From Symbiodinium natans (lineage: Eukaryota > Sar > Dinophyceae > Suessiales > Symbiodiniaceae), in assembly GCA_905221605.1 (NCBI GenBank), contig CAJNDS010001491.1, positions 660,360 through 724,359 on the forward strand: a stretch of DNA of 64,000 bases, given 5' to 3'. The notes beneath the pieces were generated by a model that was given only the letters and a program-made list of their open reading frames with translations, made no database searches and was not told where the DNA came from. Position 1 is the first letter of the stretch. Each line of letters starts with the position of its first letter. Positions 39,863 to 49,966 of this stretch are shown in pieces. The position numbers were made by a program, and so were the translations under genes.

Positions 39863-40027
39863 TCAAAATTTTGGGGTGCGCAGCTGGGAGATTTTAGGGT
39901 TTGCGGGCGGCTCAAAGACGAGCCCAGGCGTGGCGACGCTGCTACAAAGTCTGGTTTCGAGCTACTCGCCGCCCACCCGGGCAGCTCGGCAAAGACCCCA
40001 AAACCCTAAACCCAAACCCTAAATACC

Positions 40028-40425
40028 CGAACCCTAAACCCTAAACCCTAAACCCTAAACCCTAAACCCTAAACCCTAAACCCTAAACCCTAAACCCTAA
40101 ACCCTAAACCCTAAACCCTAAGCCCTACACCCCTAAGCCCTAAACCCTAAACCCTAAACCCTAAACCCTAAACCCTAAACCCTAAACCCTATAAACCCTA
40201 AACCCTAAACCCTAAACCCTAAACCCTAAACCCTAAACCCTAAACCAACAAAACCCTCCTCCCTGAGACCCAAGCTCTACAAAGCCCTAGGCCCTGAGCT
40301 CTGAGACATTGAGCTCCCTAAGCAACCTTAAACCCTAAGCCTGAAACCCTAAACCCTAAGCCCTAAGCCCTAAACCCTAAACCCTAAACCCTAAACCCTA
40401 AACCCTAAACCCTAACCCCTACACC
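40028..40425. repeat. CCCTAAA arrays
   Basis: Two long C-strand blocks, 40,028-40,243 and 40,325-40,425, with short unique spacers. Confidence 0.95.
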
Positions 40426-40689
40426 CCTAAGCCCTGGGTTCTAGGGGCTCGGGCCAAAGCCTTGAGGGTGTCAGGGACAGGGCTTCGTTCTCCCCATCCG
40501 AGCCCTTGTATTTGGAAAACCCTGGGCTCTGGCCGCTCCTAACAAGAGCCTTAGTAGCCTTGAACCCCAAATCCCAAATCCCAAACGCCAAACCCTAAGC
40601 CCTAAGCCCTAAGCCCTAAGCCCAAATCCCAAACCCCAAACCCTAAGCCCTAAGCCCTAAACCCTAAACCCTGAACTCAATCTCCCCAG

Positions 40690-40794
40690 TTCAGGATGCG
40701 TCATCACCGGATCGGAAGCCCATGGACGCTCTGCCCCTGGCGATGGGAGCTGTGCGCCTTCTGACGGTGCTCTGCGAGGACGGCTCCGTTCAAA
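40690..40794 (+). CDS. Exon-like island (strong)
   Basis: CCCCAG acceptor; frame QDASSPDRKPMDALPLAMGA VRLLTVLCEDGSVQ; GT donor (CAAA|GTTTGAGG) running into TTTAGGG. 105 bp; one of the most protein-like islands. Confidence 0.65.
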
Positions 40795-41164
40795 GTTTGA
40801 GGTTTAGGGTTTCGGCTGTAAGGTGAAGAAATTAACAGTCTAGGGTTCAGGGTTTAGGGTTTAAGCCCCCAAACCCTATCCCTAAGCGCGCAACCCTAAA
40901 CCCTATATAAACCCCAAACCTTGGGTGCTTTGAGAGGGACGTGAGTCGGGGTGCAGGGTTCGGGTTAAATGAGTTTTGAGCATAGGTCCGTGGGGGTTCG
41001 TTGGTTCTGTGATGTTCAAAGATTTCCGAGAGCGCTGTCCAAAGGCTTGGAATCCCAAAACCCTAAACCCTACACCCCAAACCCTAAACCCTTTCCTCTA
41101 AGCCCTAAACCCTAAACCGTTTTCTCCCTAAACATCCGCAAATCTCAACCTTAGCATCCCTCAG

Positions 41165-41385
41165 CGCGAGGAAGTGTTCACCAGCATATGGCCCGCCTTG
41201 GCCCGCGCCTAAGTGCTGGAGGGCGTCTGGGTTCAGGGTCTGTTGGTCCATATAGGGCTTACCTGCGAGACTATTTTCCTACAGTTTCAGGGGTTATACC
41301 TTCTAATTCAGGGGGTAAACGAGTCCCCATCCAGCGTCGACGTCGTGCTCTTGAAGTGCATGGCCCGAATCTCAGAAAGCCAGAG
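41165..41385 (+). CDS. Two exon-like islands joining in phase
   Basis: 41,165-41,206 reads REEVFTSIWPALAR and ends at GC (CGC|GCCTAA). 41,312-41,385 starts after TTCAG in phase 0 with GVNESPSSVDVVLLKCMARI SESQ and ends at GT (CAGAG|GTTGACC). The 105-bp GC-AG intron between is phase-consistent, which supports both pieces. Confidence 0.6.
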
Positions 41386-41662
41386 GTTGACCTTTAATTA
41401 ATCCTAAACCCCCCTGCAGCCCTGAGCCCCAAACCCCTGCAAGCCCAGCGTAGTTCGGAATTCCTGCATTTCAGCAAGGCCCCGCCCCAATCTCTCGCCA
41501 CGCAAGGAAAAGCCTGAGCACTTAAAGCCTAGGAGAAAGGAGGGGAAGGGTTTAGGGCTTCAGGGCTTGAGGGCCAAGGACACTTCAATGACCGCCAAAG
41601 CTAGGACCCAGAGTCCGTTGTTCAGCTTTCTGGGGTTTGGGTTCCCTTATCAGCCCCTTTAT

Positions 41663-41762
41663 GGGGATGTTCACCCTTCTACTAACAGTCCTTCATGGGA
41701 ATTATAGTACCGCCTACTATCATCCCTATAAAGGACTGTTAGTATAAGGAGGAGCATCCCAA
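41663..41762. mobile_element. MITE-B nested inside element D
   Basis: GGGGATGTTCACCCTT left arm and AAGGAGGAGCATCCC right arm, inner arms ACTAACAGTCCTT / AAAGGACTGTTAGT. It splits element D (left 41,630-41,662, right 41,763-41,818), whose uninterrupted relatives lie at 52,597-52,682 and 55,606-55,692. Flanks CCCCTTTAT and CCCCTATAA look like a diverged duplication. Confidence 0.65.
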
Positions 41763-41951
41763 CCCCTATAAGACAAAAAAGGGCACCTTTTATTCTTAGG
41801 TTGCTCTTGGGTCTAGCTCTGGCTGGCCTTTAGGGTTTAGGGTTTAGGGTTTAGGGTTCAGGGTTCAGGGTTCAGGGTTCAGGGTTCAGGGTTCAGGGTT
41901 CAGGGTAGAAAGAGACCGCCTTGACCCTGGACTCAGGCGCCCACCTTGCAG

Positions 41952-42005
41952 GATCTCCACCGCCGCAGCTACCTGCCTCGTCGTGCCGCGGTGCTGCTGG
42001 GAAGG
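41952..42005 (+). CDS. Exon-like island, frame uncertain
   Basis: CTTGCAG acceptor; either DLHRRSYLPRRAAVLLGR in phase 0 with donor GTAATT, or ISTAAATCLVVPRCCWE in the phase that would follow the exon ending at 41,385. Confidence 0.45.
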
Positions 42006-42390
42006 GTAATTAGGGTAGGACCCGAAAGCCCTAAAGTTCAGGGTTCAGGGTAGAGTGTTTGGGGTTCAGGGTTTAGGGCAAACCCTAAACCGCTGTGCTA
42101 GATGTCGTGCTTCTTTTTTTCATAGTCCAAAGCTCGTGCCTGGGTCAAGAACCCACTCGATTCCGCTCTCTTGTTTCACGGGATCGCTGACCTCCTCCTA
42201 TACGGAACGTTCCTTCAGAAAACCGTAAACACCGAAGCCTGTAACCCTAGGCCCATATGCCCTCAAAACCCTAAACTCCAAACCCCAAACCCCTAAAAAA
42301 CCCTAAACCCTAAGCCCTAAACCCTAAGCCCTAAACCCTAACCCACGAAACCAACAAAAGAAAGCCTTTCAGGGACCCCCCCCCCCCCAG

Positions 42391-42471
42391 AGCCCTGCCA
42401 GGTGGCTTCGCTCTTCGCCTGTGCCTACGCCGCGAGCCTGGTGCCGGGCTTTGCGTCGAAGGCTATGGTCG
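42391..42471 (+). CDS. Exon-like island, GC donor
   Basis: C-run and CAG acceptor; frame CQVASLFACAYAASLVPGFA SKAMV; donor GTCG|GCTTAGGG. Confidence 0.55.
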
Positions 42472-42523
42472 GCTTAGGGATGAGGACGTCTTGGGGTGTA
42501 GGGTTTAGGGTTTAGGAGGTTTG

Positions 42524-42710
42524 GGGTGTAGGGTTTAGGGTTTAGGGTTTAGGGTTTAGGGTTTAGGGTTTAGGGTTTAGGGTTCAGGGTTCAGGGTTTA
42601 GGATTTAGGATTTAGGGTTCAGGGTTCAGGGTTTGGGGTTTAGGATTTAGGGTTCAGGGTTTAGGGTTTGGGGTTTAGGGTTGAGGGTTGAGGGTTTCGG
42701 GTTTTAAGGC
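42524..42710. repeat. TTTAGGG/TTCAGGG array
   Basis: About 25 G-strand heptamers with many TTCAGGG and TTTAGGA variants. Confidence 0.95.
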
Positions 42711-42814
42711 TCTGGGGCGTTGAGGCTTTAAGGGGCGAGTTTAAGGCATGGGCGGGACCCCGGGGAGCCGGGAACCTGGATGGTGGGCTTTGTTGGGATG
42801 AACTGTCATTAGGA

Positions 42815-43112
42815 CCCTGAACCCTAAACCCTATAAACCCTAAACACCCCTAAAACACGGTAAAGCCATACACACCCTATAAACCCCAAAAACCCAAAAA
42901 GCCCAAAACTCAAAAAACCCTAAACACCCTAAAAACCCCCAAAACACCCGAAACCTTTCAAGCCCTATATCCTACGCCCTACCCGAGACCCTAAACCCTA
43001 AACCCTAACCCCCAACCCTGAACCCTAAACCCGAAACCCTAAACCCTAAACCCTAAACCCTAAACCCTAAACCCTAAACCCTAAACCCTAAACCCTAAAC
43101 CCGAAACCCTAC
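42815..43112. repeat. Degenerate then perfect CCCTAAA array
   Basis: Variant C-strand repeats to about 43,030, then eleven or so good heptamers; pairs in orientation with the G-strand block at 42,524. Confidence 0.9.
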
Positions 43113-43136
43113 GCCCCAAGACCTTTGACACGCCAG

Positions 43137-43191
43137 GTTCAGCGGCAGGAGGCGGCGCACGCCGAGATCCTGGCCTATATCGAGGCTTCGG
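43137..43191 (+). CDS. Exon-like island
   Basis: CGCCAG acceptor; frame VQRQEAAHAEILAYIEAS; GC donor (TCGG|GCTCAAG). Helical composition; G-strand repeats right. Confidence 0.55.
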
Positions 43192-43577
43192 GCTCAAGGG
43201 AGGATTTGGGTTTAGGGTTCAGGGTTCAGGGTTTAGGGTTTAGGGTTTAGGGTTTAGGGTTTAGGGTTTAGGGTGTAGGGTTTAGGGTTTAGGTTTGGGC
43301 TCACGGGTTCAGGGTCCTCAGGCGTTTGCGCTTAGCTTGCGGTTCGAGGAGTAGGGCTCCTTGTCTTGAGGGCTCTTTTTTGTTGGGGTGGTAGGGTTTC
43401 CCTCAAGCCACTGCATCCCTAAATCCACCAAAAGCCTCACCCTAAGACCCTTAAACCCAAACCTCAACTCAACCCTAGCCCAAAACCGCTAAGCTGTGGA
43501 CGTAAACCCGCGAAGCTGAAGTCCCTTAAGCCCGGTCTTTTCATGGTCCCCCTCGGGTCGGTTCTGGGGGCTCTCAG

Positions 43578-43621
43578 AACCCCGCACAGGCACGTGCTCG
43601 TCTGGCCATGGGCCAAGGGAG
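43578..43621 (+). CDS. Exon-like island
   Basis: TCTCAG acceptor; frame TPHRHVLVWPWAKG; GC donor. Short; fair. Confidence 0.4.
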
Positions 43622-44085
43622 GCGCTCGTGCTCTAGGATACAGGGGTTTAGGGGGTTGGGGTTTTGGAGGGTGTTTTGGGCTGTTGGAAGTTTAGGGCAT
43701 TGAGGGCGTTTGTGTGGCTTTGGCCTCAGAGCGTTGAGGAAGGTGTTGTTGCTTTTAGGGGATTTTGGGTTGAGAGTTTGGGTTGGGGGGGTGGAGAATT
43801 AGGATTGAGGGTTTAGGCTTGCAAGACCATGTGCAAGTGTTTGAAATGCGGTGTTGGGGAAGCGTCGGTCGTTTTGTTGCTCTGAAGCCTTCTATACCGC
43901 AAGCTCTAAACCCTAAACCCTAAACCCCTAAACCCTAAACCCTGAACCCTAAACCCTGAACCCGAAACCCTAAACCCTAAACCCTGAACCCTAAACCCTA
44001 AACCCTGAACCCTGAACCCTTGTGACCCTCAACCCTTCACCTTAAAACCTTAAGCCCTGAACCCGAAGCCGCATGGAGGCCCGAG

Positions 44086-44136
44086 GAGGCCGTGCAAGAA
44101 GCCTGCTGGGTGTGGCTGCCTTTTGGGCCGCAAGGG
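44086..44136 (+). CDS. Exon-like island, 17 codons
   Basis: CCGAG acceptor; frame EAVQEACWVWLPFGPQG; GT donor then TTTAGGG. C-strand array left at 43,905-44,020. Confidence 0.5.
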
Positions 44137-44463
44137 GTGCGGGGTTTAGGGTTTAGGGTTCAGGTTCAGCATCTCAAGTCCGAGCATTCACTAGTCAAGC
44201 AGCTTGTCAAGGGCTGGAATAAAACCCCACCCACCCAAGAAACCCATAACATTGAGAAAATACAAAGTCCACTCAATACATTCCCAGTAGGCTTAAAGCT
44301 CAAGGTCCAATTGGCCGAAAACCCAAAATTTAATTCTCAAACCGGGGAGGGTGGGGTGGGGGGGGGTGGCCCCTCATTTGGGGTGGTTTTGGAGGCAAAC
44401 TTTCCCTCTCAAGGGGGAACATTTGAAAAACCTTGACGAACCTTTGAAATCTTGAAACCGGTG

Positions 44464-45345
44464 AAGGCTCGGTTTTGGTCAAAAATCCAGAAAACGAGAG
44501 GCCACCCAGAACCGTCGATTTCAGTACTAAAAAATCGCATTTTTAACTGGGACCCGGGCCAATCCTGGGGTCCCCCTCATTTGGAGGCAAACTTTCCCTC
44601 TCAAGGGGGGTCGGAGTTTGAGGCAGAAACCTTGAAAAAAACTCTGGGCCCTAAACCCTATGCCCCAAACCCAAGAGCCCTAAAAACCATTTGGTCACGA
44701 AGGGGGTCAGGGTTTAGGGCCCCCCCGGGTGGAAAAAAACCATTTGGTCACGAAGGGTCAGGGTTTAGGGCCCCCCCGGGTGGAAAAAAACCATTTGGTC
44801 ACGAAGGGGGTCAGGGTTTAGGGCCCCTCCGGGTGGAAAAAAACCATTTGGTCACGAAGGGGGTCAGGGTTTAGGGCCCCCCCGGGTGGAAAAAAACCAT
44901 TTGGTCACGAAGGGGGTCAGGGTTTAGGGCCCCCCCGGGTGGAAAAAAACCATTTGGTCACGAAGGGGGTCAGGGTTTAGGGCCCCCCCGGGTGGAAAAA
45001 AACCATTTGGTCACGAAGGGGGTCAGGGTTTAGGGCCCCCCTGGGTGGAAAAAAACCATTTGGTCACGAAGGGGGTCAGGGTTTAGGGCCCCCCCGGGTG
45101 GAAAAAAACCATTTGGTCACGAAGGGGGTCAGGGTTTAGGGCCCAAAGGCTCGGTTTTGATCAAAAATCCAGAAAACGAGAGCCCACCCAGAAGCGTCGA
45201 TTTCAGTACTAAAAAATCGCATTTTGAACTGGGACCCGGGCCGATCCTGGGGTCCCCCTCATTTGGGGTGTTTTTGGAGGCACGGCCCAGGAAAAAAAAC
45301 CATTTGGTCACGAAGGGGGTCAGGGTTTAGGGCCCAGAAAAAAAA
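44464..45345. repeat. 52-bp satellite bracketed by 120-bp direct repeats
   Basis: Nine copies of a unit with CCATTTGGTCACGAAGG, GTCAGGGTTTAGGGC and CCCCCCGGGTGG span 44,686-45,143. The blocks 44,464-44,584 and 45,146-45,265 (AAGGCTCGGTTTTG..., ATTTCAGTACTAAAAAATCG) are direct repeats on either side; one more unit and a fragment follow at 45,298-45,345. Each unit holds a telomere-like GGGTTTAGGG. Confidence 0.9.
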
Positions 45346-45505
45346 CAACATGGTCACGAAGGTCATTAGGGTTTAAATATACATAGTAAAAGAGGGTTTA
45401 GGGTTTAGGATTTAGGGTTTAGGGTTTAGTGTTTAGGGTTTAGGTGATAGGCCTGTGGGGTGGGAGAGGTGCGTAACAAACCGATCTGCTATCTTACGCT
45501 TGCAG

Positions 45506-45550
45506 AGGCGGAGTTCGGAGTGGCAAGAGCAGAAACAGGAAAGAACCCTA
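45506..45550 (+). CDS. Small exon-like island, 15 codons
   Basis: CTTGCAG acceptor; frame RRSSEWQEQKQERTL; donor CTA|GTGGGG. Phase 0 both ends. Confidence 0.45.
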
Positions 45551-45593
45551 GTGGGGTTTGAGGTTTAGGGTTTAGGGTGTAGGGTTTGGGGCT

Positions 45594-45748
45594 TACTTGA
45601 AGGTTCATGCTACTTACTAACCAATTATAACTGTACTTATAACCCTACTTATAAGTGGGATAACCCTTATAAGGCCCTTTAGGGGTATTATAAGTAGGGT
45701 TATAAGTACAGTTATAATTGGTTAGTAAGTTCCATGAACCTCCAAGTA
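45594..45748. mobile_element. MITE-A, best-preserved copy
   Basis: Nearly perfect 155-bp palindrome: TACTTGAAGGTTCATG... inverted at ...CATGAACCTCCAAGTA, with inner arms ACTAACCAATTATAACTGTA and complement. TA on both sides; GGGCT flanks each end. Confidence 0.8.
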
Positions 45749-45782
45749 GGGCTCAATGTGCCCAAAGCCGCAGTTAGATCAG

Positions 45783-45834
45783 GTATGCTCTGGGCCTGGA
45801 GCGGCTGGGCCAACCCACGTCGCCACATTGCCAG
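45783..45834 (+). CDS. Exon-like island with GT donor
   Basis: ATCAG acceptor; frame MLWAWSGWANPRRHIA; donor GCCAG|GTGGGT. Tryptophan-rich; TTTAGGG follows. Confidence 0.45.
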
Positions 45835-46384
45835 GTGGGTCGTTGGGGTTTAGGGTTTAGGGTTTAGGGTTTAGGGTTTAGGGTGTAGAGTAGGTTTGGG
45901 GTTTCGATTGCAGGTTCAGGCTGGGTTCGGGTTTGGAGTTTGGGGTTGAGGGTGGGTTCGGGGTTTCGAGCAGTTTAGGGTTTAGGGGTTGAGGGGTAGG
46001 TCAGGCTGCCCAACCCTGAAGGCACACATCCCCTTTTTGGGCATGGTTTCTGGATGTTTATGGTATCTTATGGTGCACGGTTCCCAAACAGGGGCCAGAA
46101 TTTCGACTAGCCACCGGAAAAACGGCCTTCACGTCTCCAGGCTTGCTTTTGTAGATGTCTGAGGGGCCCCTCAGCAGGGACCCTCACCCTCCCCAGCCGC
46201 GGCCCCTACGAGTCCCGAAACTCCCTAAACCCCAAAGCGCGGCTTGGGGATGGTTTCAGTACTTTTTCATCCGGTGCCCTCAAGTCGGAGGAGTTTGGGG
46301 ACGCTTTAGCAGTTGAGGAGCCAAAGCAAAGAAAGCACAATCCCGAAACCCTAAAGATCCCAGGGTCCCAATCCCTAAACCCAG

Positions 46385-46459
46385 GCGCTGGTTGCGGCAG
46401 CGCGCGGCGTGCTGCACAGTTCTGCCGCCGAATCGCCGGCGGAGCTGCCGCCGGCCGAG
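46385..46459 (+). CDS. Exon-like island, 25 codons
   Basis: ACCCAG acceptor at the end of a short C-strand stretch; frame ALVAAARGVLHSSAAESPAE LPPAE; donor GAG|GTTTGT. Alanine-rich. Confidence 0.55.
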
Positions 46460-46594
46460 GTTTGTGATGCGTAGATATGGCACAGAGGCCCTTTTTTGGG
46501 TTCTCTTTTTGCATAAGGGGGGTCGAAAATATTTGGGGATAGAGGGACCCTTAGTGTGTTTGGACCCTTTTGAGGCTCGAGTGCCCATGTAAAG

Positions 46595-46695
46595 GGAGGC
46601 CTCCAAAAATAGGGGGGTACCCGAATTTGGGGGGGGTCCCTTTAAGGGGATCCTATTCTAGTTGGAGTACAAAAGGGGTACCCTTATCTTGGGAA
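46595..46695. mobile_element. Element E copy
   Basis: GGGGGTACCCGAATTTGGGG ... GGGGTACCCTTATC; same family as 14,715. Confidence 0.45.
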
Positions 46696-46964
46696 ACGCC
46701 CACATGGCCAGCAGCGCTCTCGCCAGTTTGGGGTTCAGGGTTTGGGATTCAGGGTTTACTAACCCTAAACCCGAAGCCCACCCTAAGCCCATAAACACCC
46801 TATCAACCCTAAACCCTGCAAACCCTAAACCTTAAACCCTACAAGCCCCAAACCTTAAGGCCTAAGGCCCTAAACCCTAAACCCCTAAACCCCCAAACCC
46901 TAAACCCCAAACCTTAAACCCTAAACTCTATAAACCCTAAATCCTAAACCCTGTAAACCCGAAA

Positions 46965-47360
46965 CCCTAAACCCCAGCCCTAAACCCTAAACCCTAAACC
47001 CTAAACCCTAAACCCTAAACCCTAAACCCTAAACCCTAAACCCTAAACCCTAAACCCTAAACCCTAAACCCTAAACCCTAAACCCTAAACCCTAAACCCT
47101 AAACCCTAAACCTAAACCCTAAACCCTAAACCCTAAACCCTAAACCCTGAACCCTGAACCCCCTGAACCCTGAACCCTGAACCCTGAACCCTGAACCCTG
47201 AACCCTGAACCCTGAACCCTGAACCCTGAACCCTGAACCCTGAACCCTAAACCCTGAACCCTGAACCCTGAACCCTGAACCCTGAACCCTAAACCCTAAA
47301 CCCTAAACCCAAAACCCTAAACCCTAAACCCAAAACCCTAAACCCTAAACCCTGGACCCT
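46965..47360. repeat. CCCTAAA array with homogenised CCCTGAA block
   Basis: About 400 bp. 47,140-47,290 is almost pure CCCTGAA inside CCCTAAA, so variants have spread locally. Confidence 0.95.
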
Positions 47361-47362
47361 AC

Positions 47363-47434
47363 ATGGGTCTGAGGCTTGCCTCGGCCGCCGCCGCAACCAT
47401 CCTCGGAGCCCTGGCGCCGCAAGCCGCACCGCAG
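47363..47434 (+). CDS. Exon-like island, possible signal-peptide exon
   Basis: From ATG: MGLRLASAAAATILGALAPQ AAPQ, then GT donor (CAG|GTGGAG). It could start a secreted protein or be internal (acceptor TCTGAG). C-left/G-right bracket. Confidence 0.45.
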
Positions 47435-47499
47435 GTGGAGCCGAGCTTGGGGTGTTTGGGGGGGTTTGGGGGTTTAGGGTTTAGGGTTTTCGGGTGTGT

Positions 47500-47890
47500 C
47501 TAGGGTTTAGGGTTTAGGGTTTAGGGTTTAGGGTTTAGGTTTTAGGGTTTAGGGTTTAGGGTTTAGGGTTTAGGGTTTAGGGTGTGGGGTTTAGGGCGTG
47601 CAGGGTTCGGGGCGGGGGGTTGGCCCACAGGCTTTCGCCCCTTGCAACTTAACCTTCCGAATTGGTCGTGGGATCCCAAAACCTTGAACCCCAATCCCTA
47701 AACCCTAACCCCTAAAACCCTAAAGACCTGAAACCCTGAAACCCTGAAATCCTAAAACCCTAAAGCCCTAGGCCGCCCGTGGAGTTCCCTAAGCCCTAAA
47801 CCCTAAACCCTAAACCCTAAACCCTAAACCCTAAACCCTAACCCTAAACCCTAAACCCTAAACCCTAAACCCTAAACCCTAAACCCTAAA
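47500..47890. repeat. TTTAGGG block and CCCTAAA block
   Basis: 47,500-47,585 G-strand; 47,695-47,890 C-strand; about 100 bp of unique GC-rich sequence between. Fold-back pair. Confidence 0.9.
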
Positions 47891-47900
47891 GCCTGTGCAG

Positions 47901-47986
47901 GAGCGCTGTGAGATTTTCATGCTGCTTTGGCGCGCCCAAGTGCGGCGGAAGCCGGATGGAGCCACACGGCTTCACCTAGCAGAAAG
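47901..47986 (+). CDS. Exon-like island (strong) with telomeric donor
   Basis: GTGCAG acceptor; frame ERCEIFMLLWRAQVRRKPDG ATRLHLAE; donor GAAAG|GTTTAGGG. Confidence 0.65.
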
Positions 47987-48237
47987 GTTTAGGGGGTTAG
48001 GGGTTTAAGGTGACTTTGGTATCGGTTTGAATCCCAGACTCCATGCTTGGCAGCACGTGTGAGCCCCTGGCCCAAAGTCAAGCGACCAACCTTTCGGGTG
48101 GTTTAGGGTTTAGGGTTTAGGGTTTAGGGTTTAGGGTTTAGGGCTTAGGGCTTAGGGTTTAGGGTTTTGTGAGGTTTTTGGGGAGTTCGGGGGGAGCCCA
48201 GAAGTTCTCTTAGCGGCACCAAAAAAAGGCCCCAAAC

Positions 48238-48344
48238 TTGGGGGATGTTCACCCTTTATACGAACAGTCCTTAATAGGGATTACAACAGGGGGTTACGAT
48301 TTAATCCCTATAAAGGACTGTTGGTATAAGGGGGAACAGCCCAA
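48238..48344. mobile_element. MITE-B with 9-bp target duplication
   Basis: TTGGGGGATGTTCACCC left arm, GGGGGAACAGCCCAA right arm, inner arms AACAGTCCTTAATAGGGATT / AATCCCTATAAAGGACTGTT. GCCCCAAAC flanks both sides (48,229-48,237 and 48,345-48,353). A duplication of that size fits Mutator-like transposons. Confidence 0.8.
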
Positions 48345-48355
48345 GCCCCAAACCC

Positions 48356-48516
48356 TAGCAGGTGCTGGGTTCGGCCTAAACCCTAAACCCTAAACCCTAA
48401 ACCCTAAACCCTAAACCCTAAGCCCTAAACCCTAAACCCTAAACCCTAAACCCTAAACCCTAAACCCTAAACCCTAAACCTCAAACCCTAAACCCTAAAC
48501 CCTAAACCCTAAATCT
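48356..48516. repeat. CCCTAAA array
   Basis: About 22 C-strand heptamers before the island at 48,526. Confidence 0.95.
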
Positions 48517-48525
48517 TCGGCTGAG

Positions 48526-48608
48526 GTCGTCGACTCGCGCTTCGGCATTGGCATCTCCGAAGACATCGGGACCTGGCAGCGAAGTCGGCTGGAGGAGAGT
48601 GGGTCACA
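48526..48608 (+). CDS. Exon-like island (strong)
   Basis: GCTGAG acceptor; frame VVDSRFGIGISEDIGTWQRS RLEESGS; the end is uncertain (GC at 48,609). Confidence 0.6.
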
Positions 48609-48827
48609 GCTCTGTTTCAGGTTTAGGAAAACCTAAACCCTGTAAATATGACCCCTATAACCCTATAACTATAGCCCTATAACTCTACAACCCTAGTATA
48701 GCCCTATAACCCTAAAGCCTACAACACTGTAACTACAGCCCTACTACTACCAGGCCTTCAAGTCCCGAATCTCTGGGCCCAAAGTCTTTTTCCGATTCCT
48801 ATCCCTTGAGTACACGATCCCCCCCAG

Positions 48828-49068
48828 GAGTACGAAGACGTGGCGCGGGTGGAGCGCGAGGGTTTGGGGCGCGTCCAGGCAGGGGCTTTTTAGGGTTGAG
48901 GGTTGAGGGTTTAGGGTTTAGGGTTTAGGGTTTAGGGTCTCATTTAGGCTCCCTTCTTGGGTCCGAGAGTACGGCACCCCTGAAAAGAAGGGGAGAACTA
49001 CTCAGGCGTATACCGCGGGCTCTTGATAAGGAACTTAAAGCAAGTAACTACAATGGGGGTAAAGAGAG

Positions 49069-49104
<36 letters not shown>

Positions 49105-49289
49105 TAGAGTATAATACCCTTATCATGGATCCTTAAATGGGGCTCGAGAGTAACAGATGCTTTTTTCGTAACATGCATCCTTCACAAGTTACCCATTTAG
49201 CGTTTAAAGGTGTAGGGATGAAGGCCTGAGCTCAAGGCATGTGGAGTTGAGGGCCTTCGCCATCCTTGCCAGGAGGCGATCTCCGCTCT
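48828..49289 (+). CDS. Two exon-like islands, phase-compatible
   Basis: 48,828-48,878 reads EYEDVARVEREGLGRVQ between CAG and a GC donor (CAG|GCAGGG). A 17-bp piece at 49,273-49,289 after GCCAG continues in phase 0 as EAISA before GA. The second is too short to be sure of. Confidence 0.4.
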
Positions 49290-49902
49290 GAACCCAAAGC
49301 CCTAAACCCTAAACCCTAAACCCGAAACCCTAAACCCTAAACCCGAAACCCTAGACCCTAAACCCTAAACCCTAAACCCTATTTTGCGGGTTAGCGATAC
49401 AGGGCTAGCGAATTTGATCGAGTTTGTAAGGGATCTTGAGTGCATACTATCAACCCTAGACCCTTCCACCGCAACGCAAGCTTCGTGCGGTGCAGGAATG
49501 GCGGGATGTAGCGCCTGCCGCTTGGTGGCAGAGACGAATGCTGATCGCCAAACATGCTCAACCCCGCAAACCCTGAAACCACCCCTGGACCCTAAACCCT
49601 AAACCCTAAACCCTAAACCCTAAATCCTACAAATATTGGAGTTTCTAGGTCGAATCAAGGCGTTTAGGGATGTCGAGAATTGTGAGGGCGCAGGTCTCCG
49701 TGAACCAATCCTAAACACCCCAAAAAAAACCCAAAAACCACAAAACCCCTAGAAACCCGTAAAATGCCAAAAGCCCTAAAAACCCAAGAAACCTAAACCC
49801 TAAATGCTTCAAAACCCTAAAAACCCCATTTCACCCTTAAACCCTAACAGGCCCTAAAAACCCTGAAGCCCCAAAACCCGAAACCCGTGGACTCCGGTTC
49901 AG

Positions 49903-49966
49903 AAGCAGATGCCCAGGTGTTCCTGGCGGCAAAGTGGCGTGCTCTCTCGGGAATCGTTCCTCGGAT
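49903..49966 (+). CDS. Exon-like island, GC donor
   Basis: GTTCAG acceptor; frame ADAQVFLAAKWRALSGIVPR; donor CGGAT|GCCTTG. C-strand repeats on both sides. Confidence 0.5.

Noticed and set aside
39905-40000. Possible exon (KTSPGVATLLQSLVSSYSPP)
   Set aside because: Same reversed bracket, no clear acceptor or donor, and both strands open.
44452-44874. 140-codon frame across the satellite
   Set aside because: Repetition of the 52-bp unit in one frame; the frame is not kept across the whole array.
44686-45143. CRISPR-like regular repeats
   Set aside because: Units are contiguous with no unique spacers, and the context is eukaryotic.
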